Assembly: GCF_001305595.1 (NCBI RefSeq)
Contig: NZ_CP012401.1
Span: forward strand, 434,001-498,000
Direction of reading: 5' to 3'
DNA: 64,000 nt
Source: Azospirillum thiophilum
GTDB taxonomy: Bacteria; Pseudomonadota; Alphaproteobacteria; Azospirillales; Azospirillaceae
Both the position numbers and the translations under genes were made by a program. How positions within the stretch are numbered: the stretch's first letter is position 1; every line of letters begins with the position of its first letter. Under the pieces are notes generated by a model. That model was not told the DNA's origin and did not search any database. It saw only the letters and a program-made list of their open reading frames with translations. Shown here piece by piece: positions 1 through 8,668 of this stretch.

Positions 1-224
1 GGCCTACAGTTGGGTGTTTGCACAGGCCATGCACAGGGTCAAGTTACGGAAATGTTGCAGAAGCCTGTGGTTGCGGCGATGTCGGGCGCTGCATCCGCCC
101 TTCCGTTCAAGGGGTTGCAGGGTCATTATGCCCCATTTCGCCCCACCCCTGGGCCGTTGCAAAGCGGGCAGGGCTGTGATTGGGTTCCGCCGAATAGACT
201 CTGGGGCCGCATCCATCGCGGGAC

Positions 225-260
225 GGCCATAAATGCGGCCATAAAGACGGCCATACATAC
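225..260 (+). repeat. Three tandem 12-bp repeats upstream of pgk
   Basis: GGCCATAAA, GGCCATAAA and GGCCATACA start at 225, 237 and 249, an exact 12-bp period ending 14 bases before the pgk ATG. Related GCCATAA motifs recur downstream of pgk at 1593-1630, including CCATAAATTATGG. The stretch 1-273 otherwise holds no gene I can support. A binding site or leader structure is possible, but this is inference. Confidence 0.6.
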
Positions 261-273
261 GGGAAGTGCGACG

Positions 274-1467
274 ATGACCGATTTCAACACGATCGACGAC
301 CTCGAGGTGAGCGGCAAGACGGTGCTGGTGCGCGCCGACCTGAATGTTCCGATGCAGGACGGCAAGGTGTCCGACACCACCCGCATCGACCGCCTCGCCC
401 CCACCCTGACGGAGCTGTCGTCCAAGGGCGCCAAGGTCGTGGTCCTGTCGCATTTCGGCCGGCCGAAGAACGGCCCGGACGCCAAGAACTCGCTGCGCAA
501 CGTGCTGGACGCGCTCAGCGCCGCCGTCGGCCAGAAGGTTGCCTTCGCCGAGGATTGCGTCGGCGACAAGGCGAAGGAGGCCATCGCCAAGGTGCATGAG
601 GGCGCCATCGTCCTCCTGGAGAACACCCGCTTCCACGCCGAGGAGGAGAAGAACGACCAGGATTTCGCCAGGCAGATGGCCGAGCTGGGCGACCTCTACG
701 TCAACGACGCCTTCTCCGCCGCGCACCGCGCCCATGCCTCGACCGAGGGCGTCGCCCGCCTGCTGCCGAACGCCGCCGGCCGCCTGATGGAAGCCGAGCT
801 GAAGGCGCTGACGCTCGCGCTGGAGAAGCCGGAGCGTCCGGTGGCCGCCGTCGTCGGCGGCGCCAAGATCTCGACCAAACTGGAACTGCTCGGCAACATG
901 GTCCGCAAGGTGGATCTGCTGGTGCTGGGCGGCGGCATGGCCAACACCTTCCTGTTCGCGAAGGGCACCGACGTCGGCGCCTCGCTGTGCGAGAAGGAGA
1001 TGGCCGACCAGGCCCGCGCCATCATGGCGACCGCCGAGGAGTCGAACTGCGAGATCCTGCTGCCGAAGGATTTCGTCGTCGCCAAGGAGTTCAAGGCCGG
1101 CGCCGCCAACCGCGTGGTCGCCTTCGACGCCATCGGCGCGGACGAGATGGCGCTCGACGTCGGCCCGGCAACGGTGGAGTACCTGGGCGTGAAGCTGCAG
1201 GGCGCCAAGACCATCGTGTGGAACGGCCCGCTCGGCGCCTTCGAGATCCAGCCCTTCGACGCCGGCACCAACGCGGTTGCCGGTCTGGTCGCCGCCCGCA
1301 CCGAGGCCGGCGGCCTGCTGTCGGTGGCCGGCGGCGGCGACACCGTGGCGGCGATGGCCCATGCCGGGGTCGAGGACAAGTTCACCTACGTCTCGGCGGC
1401 CGGCGGCGCCTTCCTGGAATGGCTGGAAGGCAAGGAACTGCCGGGCGTCGCGGCGCTGAAGAAGTAA
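274..1467 (+). CDS. pgk: Phosphoglycerate kinase
   Basis: Cytosolic glycolytic and gluconeogenic enzyme that transfers phosphate between 1,3-bisphosphoglycerate and ADP. The 397-residue product has the family's usual length. It shows the N-terminal substrate motif [14 protein letters not shown], the LSHFGRPK loop, [22 protein letters not shown] and the C-terminal nucleotide loop [13 protein letters not shown]. The frame stays open upstream to position 10, but the ATG at 274 gives the normal N-terminus ([20 protein letters not shown]), so the upstream part is rejected. The gene appears monocistronic here, with a strong terminator right after it. Identity is secure. Confidence 0.97.
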   Translation: MTDFNTIDDLEVSGKTVLVRADLNVPMQDGKVSDTTRIDRLAPTLTELSSKGAKVVVLSHFGRPKNGPDAKNSLRNVLDALSAAVGQKVAFAEDCVGDKAKEAIAKVHEGAIVLLENTRFHAEEEKNDQDFARQMAELGDLYVNDAFSAAHRAHASTEGVARLLPNAAGRLMEAELKALTLALEKPERPVAAVVGGAKISTKLELLGNMVRKVDLLVLGGGMANTFLFAKGTDVGASLCEKEMADQARAIMATAEESNCEILLPKDFVVAKEFKAGAANRVVAFDAIGADEMALDVGPATVEYLGVKLQGAKTIVWNGPLGAFEIQPFDAGTNAVAGLVAARTEAGGLLSVAGGGDTVAAMAHAGVEDKFTYVSAAGGAFLEWLEGKELPGVAALKK

Positions 1468-1494
1468 GCGGCTCCAAGGGACCGCACAGCGAAA

Positions 1495-1523
1495 GGCTCC
1501 GGGCTCATGCCCGGAGCCTTTTT
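1495..1523 (+). terminator. Rho-independent terminator of pgk
   Basis: A perfect 10-bp stem (GGCTCCGGGC / GCCCGGAGCC) with loop TCAT is followed by five T. It lies 28 bases after the pgk stop codon. Confidence 0.92.
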
Positions 1524-1723
1524 CATATCGGAACGGAGAGGCGATGCCAGGCCGTACGCCTGCTGAGCCGCTTTATAGGCAATTATATCGCCGGCCATAA
1601 ATTATGGAGCGCGCCATAATTGCCCATAATCCGCTCAGCGGCTGTCACCTGACCGTCACGATATCGAAACCCCCGCGCTCGAATAGGCTTGCATCCCGCC
1701 GCTCGGATCGCCATAACAGCGCC

Positions 1724-1820
1724 GGGAGGCTGGCGTCGGACGAGTCCCTCGCCAACCCGGTCAGGTCCGGAAGGAAGCAGCCGCAACGAGTTACGGCTCG
1801 GGTCGTTCGTCCAGTCTCCC
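1724..1820 (+). ncRNA. ffs: Signal recognition particle 4.5S RNA (small bacterial type)
   Basis: This is the RNA scaffold of the signal recognition particle, which binds Ffh and targets membrane proteins to FtsY and SecYEG. The diagnostic apical core GGTCAGGTCCGGAAGGAAGC lies at about 1759-1778. The 5' arm GGGAGGCTGG pairs with the 3' arm CCAGTCTCCC with one mismatch, giving a hairpin of about 97 nt. The exact ends are inferred from this pairing. It sits just upstream of dnaX, a position common in bacteria. The rest of the 1468-1932 gap holds the pgk terminator and CCATAA-type motifs. Confidence 0.93.
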
Positions 1821-1932
1821 ACCCTCCTCTCACATTGCCAGAACGAAACAGACGGCGACAGCGCGGCGCCGGGACGCTATCCTGCGGCCCGAACGAACCC
1901 CTTCCCTCCCGTCGTTTCGACAGGCCAGCCGC

Positions 1933-3804
1933 GTGACCGATACCACCGCCGACAGCACCGCCCTTTCCGCCCCCGCCCCGGCTCCCGCCACCGGGCTGGC
2001 CTACCGGGTGCTCGCGCGCAAATACCGGCCGAAGACCTTCGACGAGCTGATCGGCCAGGACGCGCTGGTCCGCACCCTGAGCAACGCCATCCAGTCCGGC
2101 CGCATCGCCCAGGCCTTCATGCTGACCGGGGTGCGCGGCGTCGGCAAGACCACCACCGCCCGCATCATCGCCCGCGCGCTGAACTGCACCGGCCCCGACG
2201 GCACCGGCGGGCCGACGGTCAGCCCCTGCGGCGTCTGCGACAATTGCCGCGCCATCGCCGAGGACCGGCATGTCGACGTGATGGAGATGGACGCCGCCAG
2301 CCACACCGGCGTCGACGACATCCGCGAGATCATCGACGGCGTGCGCTATTCTCCCGTCTCGGCCCGCTACAAGCTCTACATCATCGACGAGGTCCACATG
2401 CTGTCCAAGAGCGCGTTCAACGCGCTCCTGAAGACGCTGGAGGAACCGCCGAGCCATGTGAAGTTCGTCTTCGCCACCACCGAGATCCGCAAGGTGCCGG
2501 TGACGGTGCTGTCGCGCTGCCAGCGTTTCGACCTGCGCCGCGTCGACGCCCAGGTGCTGAAGGAGCATTTCACCCGCATCACCGCGCTGGAAGGGGCGGA
2601 GATCGAGGGGGACGCCGCCGCCCTGGTGGCGCGCGCCGCCGACGGGTCGGTGCGCGACGGGCTGTCGCTGCTGGATCAGGCCATCGCGCTCGCCGCCGGC
2701 ACCGTCACCGCGCAGCAGGTGCGCGACATGCTTGGGCTGGCCGACCGCACCCGCGTGATCGACCTGTTCGAGTCCGCCGTCTCCGCCCGCCCCGCCGAGG
2801 CGATGGACATCCTGTCAGACCTGCACCGGGTCGGCGCCGACCCGGTGGTGATCCTGCAGGACCTGCTCGATCTCGTCCACAACCTGACCCGGCTGAAGGT
2901 GGTGCCCGACAGCGCCAACGACCCGTCCCTGCCGGAGGCCGAGCGCACGCGCGGAGCGGCGCTGTCGGGCAAGCTCGGCATGCCGGCGCTGACCCGCGCG
3001 TGGCAGCTGCTGCTGAAGGGGCTGGGCGAGGTGCAGGCGGCGCCGGTGCCCCAGCAGGCGCTGGAGATGGTGATCGTCCGCCTGTCCTATGCCGCCGACC
3101 TGCCGACCCCGGGCGAGCTGATCCGCCAGTTCCAGGCCCAGCAGGCGAATGGCGGCGGGGCGAATGGCGGCGCGCCGATGGGCCGCGGCCAAGGCGGTGG
3201 TCCAGGCGGCGGCCCGGTCGCGGTCGCCACCCATGCGGTCGCGCGCTCCAACGGCTCAGCCCAGCCGCAGGCCGTCATGGCGGCGGCGCCCGCCCCGGCC
3301 GCCATCGCGGCGGGCGAGGAGCTGTCGCCGATGCCGCCGGATTTCCGCAACCTTGTGCAGCTGTTCTCCGACCGGCGCGAGGGCGCGCTTTACGGCTATC
3401 TGATGGAGACGGTCCAGCTGGTGCGGATGGAGCCGGGCCGGCTCGAACTCAAGCTGCGCCCGGCCGCGCCGCCGACCCTGCCGGCCAAGGTCGGACAGTT
3501 CCTGACCGAATGGACCGGCCAGCGCTGGATCGTCGCCCTGTCCGACGGGCAGGCCCAGCCGACGCTGGCCGAGCAGGAGAAGGCCGAGAAGCGCCGCGCC
3601 TGGTCGGAGGCGGAAGCCAACCCGGTGGTCCGCGCGGTGATCGAGGCCTTCGCCGGCGCGAAGATCGTCGAGGTCCGCGATCTGGCCGAAGTCGCCGCGG
3701 CGGAGAGTGCAGCGGTTGCGGATGACGGCGAGACACCCGATTTCATTGTTCAGCAGCAGGACGACGGGGTCTATTACCCCCTCGACGACGAAGGAGAGTA
3801 CTGA
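1933..3804 (+). CDS. dnaX: DNA polymerase III subunit tau (clamp loader ATPase)
   Basis: The 623-aa clamp-loader subunit loads the beta clamp and organises the replisome. The Walker A motif GVRGVGKT is at residues 66-73. A zinc-binding cluster (CGVCDNC) follows and Walker B is in IIDEVHML. After the AAA+ and lid domains comes a Gly-rich linker around residues 404-424, then a C-terminal tau-type domain, so this is the full-length tau form. I see no A-rich slippery heptamer that would make a shorter gamma form. Start is the GTG at 1933, because no better in-frame ATG precedes the conserved YRVLARKYRPKTFDELIGQ. The stop is 3 bases before ybaB, so they form one operon. Confidence 0.96.
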   Translation: MTDTTADSTALSAPAPAPATGLAYRVLARKYRPKTFDELIGQDALVRTLSNAIQSGRIAQAFMLTGVRGVGKTTTARIIARALNCTGPDGTGGPTVSPCGVCDNCRAIAEDRHVDVMEMDAASHTGVDDIREIIDGVRYSPVSARYKLYIIDEVHMLSKSAFNALLKTLEEPPSHVKFVFATTEIRKVPVTVLSRCQRFDLRRVDAQVLKEHFTRITALEGAEIEGDAAALVARAADGSVRDGLSLLDQAIALAAGTVTAQQVRDMLGLADRTRVIDLFESAVSARPAEAMDILSDLHRVGADPVVILQDLLDLVHNLTRLKVVPDSANDPSLPEAERTRGAALSGKLGMPALTRAWQLLLKGLGEVQAAPVPQQALEMVIVRLSYAADLPTPGELIRQFQAQQANGGGANGGAPMGRGQGGGPGGGPVAVATHAVARSNGSAQPQAVMAAAPAPAAIAAGEELSPMPPDFRNLVQLFSDRREGALYGYLMETVQLVRMEPGRLELKLRPAAPPTLPAKVGQFLTEWTGQRWIVALSDGQAQPTLAEQEKAEKRRAWSEAEANPVVRAVIEAFAGAKIVEVRDLAEVAAAESAAVADDGETPDFIVQQQDDGVYYPLDDEGEY

Positions 3805-3807
3805 CCG

Positions 3808-4131
3808 ATGAAGAATATCGGCAACATGATGAAGCAGGCCCAGCAGATGCAGGCCAAGATGCAGGAAATGCAGGCGAGCCTGGAGCAGGTCGAAGTGACC
3901 GGCCAAAGCGCGGCCGGCATGGTCGTCGTGACCGTCAACGGCAAGAGCGAGATGAAGAAGGTCAAGCTCGACAAGTCGATCGTCGATCCCGAGGACGTCG
4001 AGGTTCTGGAGGATCTGATCGTCGCCGCCTTCAACGACGCCAAGAAGAAGGTGGAGCAGCATGTCGCCGAGGAGACCTCGAAGATGATGGGCGGGTTGAA
4101 GCTGCCGCCGGGCATGAAGCTGCCCTTCTGA
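3808..4131 (+). CDS. ybaB: YbaB/EbfC family nucleoid-associated protein
   Basis: The 107-residue protein starts with the Met- and Gln-rich helix typical of the family (MKNIGNMMKQAQQMQAKMQEMQ) and continues with VTGQSAAGMVVVTVNGKSEMKKVKLD. Family members dimerise, bind DNA without strict sequence preference and coat the nucleoid. The gene follows dnaX by 3 bases and precedes recR, the classical dnaX-ybaB-recR arrangement. A role in recombination repair or nucleoid organisation is known for the family; nothing more specific can be read here. Confidence 0.94.
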   Translation: MKNIGNMMKQAQQMQAKMQEMQASLEQVEVTGQSAAGMVVVTVNGKSEMKKVKLDKSIVDPEDVEVLEDLIVAAFNDAKKKVEQHVAEETSKMMGGLKLPPGMKLPF

Positions 4132-4137
4132 TCTTTC

Positions 4138-4370
4138 TTGCCCTCTCCCGCCCCGGGAGAGGGCGCGGAGCCGCCGGCCATAGGCCGGACGAGCACCGAA
4201 GGTGATCGTAGGCGGAGCGCGGTCGCGAGACTTGCGAGCGGCCTTGGACCCGCCGCAGGCGGGGAGGGTGAGGGGCGATCCGGACATGGGCCCCCTTATC
4301 CTCGTATCACCCCTCACCCTTCCCAAGCTCCGCTTGGGCCCCTTCCCTCTCCCGGGGCGGGAGAGGGAGA
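4138..4370. repeat. Long palindromic intergenic repeat, copy D
   Basis: The 260-base gap between ybaB and recR is filled by C-rich and G-rich inverted segments: CCCTCTCCCGCCCCGGGAGA at the left, CCCCTCACCCTTCCCAAGC and CCCTCTCCCGGGGCGGGAGA at the right. It shares the outer architecture of the copies at 42829, 47096 and 57144 but is longer and more diverged, and no coding signal is visible. It separates recR from the ybaB reading frame and may form strong RNA structure within the operon. Confidence 0.75.
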
Positions 4371-4391
4371 TATGTGTCGGCACCCCACCCC

Positions 4392-4985
4392 ATGATCGGA
4401 CCTGAAATCGAACGCCTGATCCAGTTGCTGTCCAAGCTGCCGGGACTCGGTCCCCGGTCGGCGCGGCGGGCGGCGCTGCATCTGATGAAGCGGCGGGACA
4501 GCCTGCTGGTGCCTTTGTCGGAGGCGATGGCGGCGGCCGGCGAATCGATCCGCGCCTGCTCCGTCTGCGGCAACCTGGACAGCCGCGACCCCTGCACCGT
4601 CTGCGCCGACCACAGCCGCGACCGCTCGGTCATCTGCGTGGTCGAGGACCCCGGCGACCTGTGGGCGCTGGAACGCACCCGCGCCTTCCACGGCACCTAC
4701 CATGTGCTGGGCGGCCTGTTGTCGGCGTTGCAGGGCGTCGGCCCCGACGACCTGAACATCTCCGGCCTCGCCGAACGGGCCAAGGATCCGGCGGTGCGCG
4801 AGGTCATCCTGGCGCTGAACGCCACCGTCGACGGCCAGACCACCGCCCATGTGGTGACCGACCGTCTGACCGATGCCGACGTCTCGGTCTCCCGCCTCGC
4901 CCATGGCGTGCCGGTCGGCGGCGAACTGGACTATCTCGACGACGGCACGCTGACCGCGGCGTTGAAGGCACGGCGGCCGTTGTAG
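4392..4985 (+). CDS. recR: Recombination mediator RecR
   Basis: RecR works with RecF and RecO to load RecA at gaps during recombinational repair. The 197-aa product has a helix-hairpin-helix ([19 protein letters not shown]), a four-cysteine zinc finger (CSVCGN...CTVC) and a Toprim domain ([14 protein letters not shown]), ending with [17 protein letters not shown]. Start is the ATG at 4392, which gives [13 protein letters not shown] like other RecR proteins; a GTG at 4374 is an in-frame alternative. It is separated from ybaB by a structured repeat, yet the gene order suggests cotranscription. Confidence 0.95.
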   Translation: MIGPEIERLIQLLSKLPGLGPRSARRAALHLMKRRDSLLVPLSEAMAAAGESIRACSVCGNLDSRDPCTVCADHSRDRSVICVVEDPGDLWALERTRAFHGTYHVLGGLLSALQGVGPDDLNISGLAERAKDPAVREVILALNATVDGQTTAHVVTDRLTDADVSVSRLAHGVPVGGELDYLDDGTLTAALKARRPL

Positions 4986-5090
4986 CGGCATGACGGTGAA
5001 CGCCAAGTTGCAGCAACTTGGCACCGATGCCGAAGTACCGGCAACCCGAACATCCACCGGCCCTGCCGGCAACCCTGCCGGGGTGGCGCC

Positions 5091-5945
5091 TCAGCCGGGG
5101 AAGCCGGCCATCGCCCGGATCTCGGCCGGGCTGCGACCCTCGTCGCGGAGCGAGCGCAGCGTCTGGGCGCGGTCGCGCTTAGCCAGCCGCTCTCCCGCCG
5201 CGTTCCGCAGCAGGCCGTGATGATGGTGATCGGGCGGATCGTAGCCCAGCAGCGCCTGCAACAGCCGGTGCAGATGGGTGGCGAAGAACAGATCCTCGCC
5301 GCGGGTGACCAGCGTCACGCCCTGGAGATGGTCGTCGACGGTGACGCTGAGATGGTAGCTGGTCGGCGTGTCCTTGCGCGCCAGCACCACGTCGCCCAGC
5401 AGCTCCGGCACCGCCTCCTGCCATCCCCGGCCGCGGTCGTGCCAGCGCAGGCGGCCGGTCAGCCGGGATGCGGCGGCGACGTCCAGGCGCAGCGCCCAGG
5501 CCTCGCCGCCGGCGATCCGCTCCGTCCGCTCCTCCGCCGGGCGGTGGCGGCAGGTGCCGGGATAGAGCGGCCCGTCGGGGCCGTGCGGGGCGGCGCCGGC
5601 CCCGGCGATCTCGGCCGCGATCTCGGCGGCGATGTCCTTGCGGGTGCAGAAGCAGGGATAGAGCACGCCCAGTGCCCCGAGCCGGGCCAGGGCGGCGCGG
5701 TAATCGTCGAAATGGTCGGACTGGCGCCGGACCGGACCGTCCCAGTCGAGGCCGAGCCAGGCCAGATCCTCGATCAGGTCGCGTTCATATTCGGGACGGC
5801 AGCGGTTGCGGTCGATGTCCTCGATCCGCAACAGGAAGCGCCCGCCGCCGCGGGCCATGGTCCAGCCGAACAGGGCGGAATGGGCATTGCCCAGATGCAG
5901 ATGCCCGGTCGGGCTGGGGGCGAAGCGGGTGACGAGGTCGCTCAT
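5091..5945 (-). CDS. gluQ: Glutamyl-Q tRNA(Asp) synthetase
   Basis: This truncated paralogue of glutamyl-tRNA synthetase activates glutamate and attaches it to the queuosine in the wobble position of tRNA-Asp, not to the tRNA 3' end. The 284 residues comprise only the catalytic core; the anticodon-binding domain of GltX is absent. Visible are the HIGH-type motif (APSPTGHLHLGNAHSALFGW), zinc ligands in YPCFCTRKD and YPGTC, and the KMSKS-like AKRDRAQTL. I chose the ATG at 5945 (MSDLVTRFAPSPTG); an upstream extension to 6026 adds 27 residues unlike the family. It converges with recR. Confidence 0.93.
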   Translation of the reverse strand: MSDLVTRFAPSPTGHLHLGNAHSALFGWTMARGGGRFLLRIEDIDRNRCRPEYERDLIEDLAWLGLDWDGPVRRQSDHFDDYRAALARLGALGVLYPCFCTRKDIAAEIAAEIAGAGAAPHGPDGPLYPGTCRHRPAEERTERIAGGEAWALRLDVAAASRLTGRLRWHDRGRGWQEAVPELLGDVVLARKDTPTSYHLSVTVDDHLQGVTLVTRGEDLFFATHLHRLLQALLGYDPPDHHHHGLLRNAAGERLAKRDRAQTLRSLRDEGRSPAEIRAMAGFPG

Positions 5946-6068
5946 TCCCGCCTTATAGATCGGATCGCGTAAAATCGGCATCGATTTGAAGCGTGAATCC
6001 GATCGCCAAACATAAGGCCAGCGCATCGCCCGCCGGATCGGGCGCGCGATGCGCGAGGGGGGAGGGGC

Positions 6069-6236
6069 TCAGAAATAGGGGTTGTCGCGGATCGGCTCGA
6101 CCGGAATGTCCTCACCCTCCAGATACAGAGCCAGCCGACGGCGCAGTTCGCGATCGAAGGCGTCGATGCGGATCTGACGGTCACGCTCCTCGCGTTCGCG
6201 GCGCTTCTGGGCGAGGTCGATGATGACGGCGGTCAT
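6069..6236 (-). CDS. Conserved-looking 55-aa charged small protein
   Basis: This short gene is read directly from the minus strand. It starts MTAVIIDLAQKRREREERD, continues with a basic and acidic helical segment (AFDRELRRRLALYLEGED) and ends DNPYF. The frame keeps the strong G/C third-position preference of neighbouring genes, which supports real coding. It lies 123 bases upstream of gluQ on the same strand, possibly in the same transcript. I do not recognise a family. The highly charged N-terminal helix suggests a soluble protein that may bind RNA or protein. Confidence 0.6.
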   Translation of the reverse strand: MTAVIIDLAQKRREREERDRQIRIDAFDRELRRRLALYLEGEDIPVEPIRDNPYF

Positions 6237-6634
6237 GGCGGGACTTTCCTCGGGGTCGCGTCCGGCCGGCGCAACCGGCGGGATCGTCTAGGATCAACGA
6301 GGTCCACGATGCCGCCGTCATGGTTAACGAGGGGTAACCGCACAAGCGCAGGGACGCATCTTTTTCGGGATGTCACAGCCGATGCGCGAGTGCTCCCGCC
6401 TGGGCCGTCCTTCCCCCCGCCCTGGCCTGTCCCGCCCCGGGAGCGATGCCCACAGCGCGAAAAAGGTTACACATCGGTGAAGAAATTGGGTCCCGCCGGG
6501 TCAAGATGTTGAGTCCCGGCTGCCGATCCTCTATGTATCTGGTTGTCCCGGATCGGCGATCCGGCTGCCGGGGCTGATAAGACGGCAATAAGACAGCAGC
6601 CCGCGCACGAGCCGCAACACCGCGCGCCGGGTTC
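6237..6634. other. Intergenic region between the 55-aa gene and the HNH gene
   Basis: About 400 bases with divergent genes on either side, so promoters for both strands are expected. I see a dyad near 6550-6572 (CCGGATCG...CGATCCGG) but no clear coding frame, RNA gene or terminator. Confidence 0.5.
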
Positions 6635-7240
6635 GTGACACGGTTACAGAAACGGTTTCAGACAAGGGAGTGGCCATTGGCTCCACCACCCGATCACTGT
6701 CCGGCTCTGGTGCTGAACGCGGATTTCCGCCCGCTCAGTTACTTCCCCTTGTCGCTATGGTCCTGGCAGGAAGCGGTCAAGGCGGTCTTTCTCGAACGGG
6801 TCAACATCGTATCGCACTATGACCGGGTCGTCAGATCCCCCAGCTTCGAACTCCGATTGCCCAGCGTCATCTCGCTGAAAGAGTTCATCCCCGCCACCCG
6901 CCGCCCGGCCTTCACCCGCTTCAACGTCTTCCTGCGCGACCGCTTCACCTGCCAGTATTGCGGCCGCCCCTTCCCCACCCAGGATCTGACCTTCGATCAT
7001 GTGGTCCCGCGGTCGCGCGGCGGCCGGACGACGTGGGAAAACGTCATCACCTCCTGTTCCGCCTGCAACCTGGCGAAGGGCGACCGGCTGCCGCATGTCT
7101 GCGGCATGATCCCCCTCAGTCCGCCCTTCCAGCCGAGCGCCTACGAACTGCAAGAGAATGGACGTGCCTTCCCGCCAAACTTCCTTCACGAAAGTTGGCG
7201 GGATTTTCTTTATTGGGACTCGGAACTGGATCCGATGTAG
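6635..7240 (+). CDS. HNH endonuclease family protein
   Basis: The product of about 187-201 residues has a C-terminal HNH nuclease domain. FTCQYCGRP and SCSACNLAKGD supply a treble-clef zinc site, and FDHVVPRSRGG supplies the DH catalytic segment. The N-terminal part (VLNADFRPLSYFPLSLWSWQEAVKAVFLERV) is typical of chromosomal HNH proteins in Alphaproteobacteria, which are not phage packaging nucleases. Start is uncertain: GTG at 6635, or TTG at 6677 preceded by the better ribosome site AAGGGAG. Cellular role is unknown; the family link is firm but the substrate is not. Confidence 0.85.
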   Translation: MTRLQKRFQTREWPLAPPPDHCPALVLNADFRPLSYFPLSLWSWQEAVKAVFLERVNIVSHYDRVVRSPSFELRLPSVISLKEFIPATRRPAFTRFNVFLRDRFTCQYCGRPFPTQDLTFDHVVPRSRGGRTTWENVITSCSACNLAKGDRLPHVCGMIPLSPPFQPSAYELQENGRAFPPNFLHESWRDFLYWDSELDPM

Positions 7241-7257
7241 GCGGATGCGGACGCCCC

Positions 7258-7860
7258 CTAAACCCGCTCCGCCACCCAGATCACCGCCCGCGTGCCGGCC
7301 TTGATCGCGGCGGTCAGCACCGGATAGCCGGCCGCGAGCTCCGCCTCGTTGACGAGGCCGATGTCGCGATGCTCGACCTCCTCCGCCTGGAACTTGCGGA
7401 TGCTGTCGGCCAGCTCCTGCTCGTCGGGGCCGAGTTCCTTCAACTGCGCCTCGTAATGCCGCTCGATCACCTCTTCCACCGCGACGGTGCAGGCCATCGC
7501 CGCCCGCTCGCCCAGCAGCGCAGTGCCGGCGCCCAGCAGGAAGCCGGTGACGTGCCACAGCGGCTGCAGCAGGGTCGGGCGCACGCGGCGCCGGGTCAGC
7601 TGCCTCTCGAAATACTCCAGATGCTCCAGCTCCTGCTCGGCCATGTGGCGCAGGGTCTTGCCGTGGCGGCCCTTGCCGATCACGGCGATCTGGCCCTCGT
7701 AGATGCGCTTCGCGCCATATTCGCCGGCATGGTCGACACGGACGATGCGGGCCAGCCGGTCGCGCCGCGGCAGGTCGCCGGGCAGCGCGCCCCGCGACGC
7801 GGACGGATGGCGGGTTCGGCTGGCGTTCGGCCCAGAGTTCGGGAAGCTCGTTTCGCTCAC
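7258..7860 (-). CDS. coq7: Demethoxyubiquinone hydroxylase (COQ7 type)
   Basis: This di-iron monooxygenase catalyses the penultimate ring hydroxylation of ubiquinone biosynthesis at the inner membrane. The product is 200 residues. The ferritin-like di-iron ligands are visible as RVDHAGEYGAKRIYEGQ, HMAEQELEHLEYF, CTVAVEEVIERHY and EEVEHRDIGL, in the expected order. Start is the GTG at 7860 (MSETSFPNSG), which overlaps the dsbB stop codon as GTGA and implies translational coupling. The pairing is sensible because DsbB uses ubiquinone as electron acceptor. Confidence 0.93.
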   Translation of the reverse strand: MSETSFPNSGPNASRTRHPSASRGALPGDLPRRDRLARIVRVDHAGEYGAKRIYEGQIAVIGKGRHGKTLRHMAEQELEHLEYFERQLTRRRVRPTLLQPLWHVTGFLLGAGTALLGERAAMACTVAVEEVIERHYEAQLKELGPDEQELADSIRKFQAEEVEHRDIGLVNEAELAAGYPVLTAAIKAGTRAVIWVAERV

Positions 7861-8405
7861 AATGCGGTCCTCGACACCGGGGTGCGGGTGTAGGCGATGC
7901 GCGCGGCGACGAAGGCGTAGGCCGCCAGCGCCAGCGAGATCGCCACATTGTAGCCCGCCATGGAGATGCCGAACAGCGACCATGCCACCTCGTCGCAGCG
8001 GGTGACCGGGGCGGCCATCACCTGGGCGCGCAACGCCTCGATCGAATTGACTGGCGCCGACCCGCCGCAGGAGGAGGTGCCGGCCCACCAATGCTGTTCC
8101 ACCCCGACATGATAGGCGGCGATCCCGGCGCCGGCCAGCAGGGCGAACCCGCTCGCCACCAGCAACGCGTCGCCCAGCCCCTTCCAGCGGCGGAACAGCC
8201 AGGTCACCAGCCCGAACGCCATCACCGCCACATAGGGCCAGCGCTGCATGATGCAGAGGACGCAGGGTTGGTAATCCAGCACGAACTGGAAGAACAGCGC
8301 CGACAGCAGCACCCCGGCGCTGGCCAGCGCCAGCAGCAGGGAGGCCACGCGGGGATCGTCGAGGACGCGGCAGAACAGGGGGGAGGTCGGGGGCTTGGTC
8401 GTCAT
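7857..8405 (-). CDS. dsbB: Disulfide bond formation protein B
   Basis: This inner-membrane quinone reductase reoxidises periplasmic DsbA and passes electrons to ubiquinone. The 182-residue protein has four hydrophobic segments. The first cysteine pair is in PCVLCIMQRWPY and the second pair lies in the following periplasmic loop (SSCGG and VTRCDE). The ATG at 8405 gives MTTKPPTSPLFCRVL and then the first membrane segment. Its last bases overlap the coq7 start. The tRNA-Leu gene at 8584 lies upstream on the other strand. Confidence 0.92.
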   Translation of the reverse strand: MTTKPPTSPLFCRVLDDPRVASLLLALASAGVLLSALFFQFVLDYQPCVLCIMQRWPYVAVMAFGLVTWLFRRWKGLGDALLVASGFALLAGAGIAAYHVGVEQHWWAGTSSCGGSAPVNSIEALRAQVMAAPVTRCDEVAWSLFGISMAGYNVAISLALAAYAFVAARIAYTRTPVSRTAL

Positions 8406-8583
8406 GGCCGACAAGGTAGCGCGTACGGAGCCGTTCGGCCAGCCGGCAGCTCCGCCCGCCCGACCCCTGCGACGGCATGACAGGGGCGGCGGCGGCGACG
8501 GGGAATAAGCGGCGCGGCGGCGGCGTCGCCCCGTTCTTTTGCACTTTCCGTTTCCGAACGGTTGCGTTAGAAGAGGCGTCGCT

Positions 8584-8668
8584 GCGGGCGTGGTGAAATT
8601 GGTAGACGCGCCGGACTCAAAATCCGGTTCCGCAAGGAGTGTCGGTTCGAGTCCGACCGCCCGCACCA
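8584..8668 (+). tRNA. tRNA-Leu (anticodon CAA)
   Basis: An 85-nt gene with the acceptor pair GCGGGCG / CGCCCGC, a D arm (GTGGTGAAATTGGTAGAC), and an anticodon stem CCGGA/TCCGG around loop CTCAAAA, which reads CAA. It has a class II long variable arm and a T arm GGTTCGAGTCC. The CCA end is encoded at 8666-8668. Confidence 0.96.

Noticed and set aside
4..1362. Long open frame on the minus strand opposite pgk
   Set aside because: It is the antisense shadow of pgk in GC-rich DNA and has no recognisable protein features.
1933..3804. Programmed frameshift in dnaX giving a gamma form
   Set aside because: No A-rich slippery heptamer or suitable signal is visible, so only full-length tau is called.
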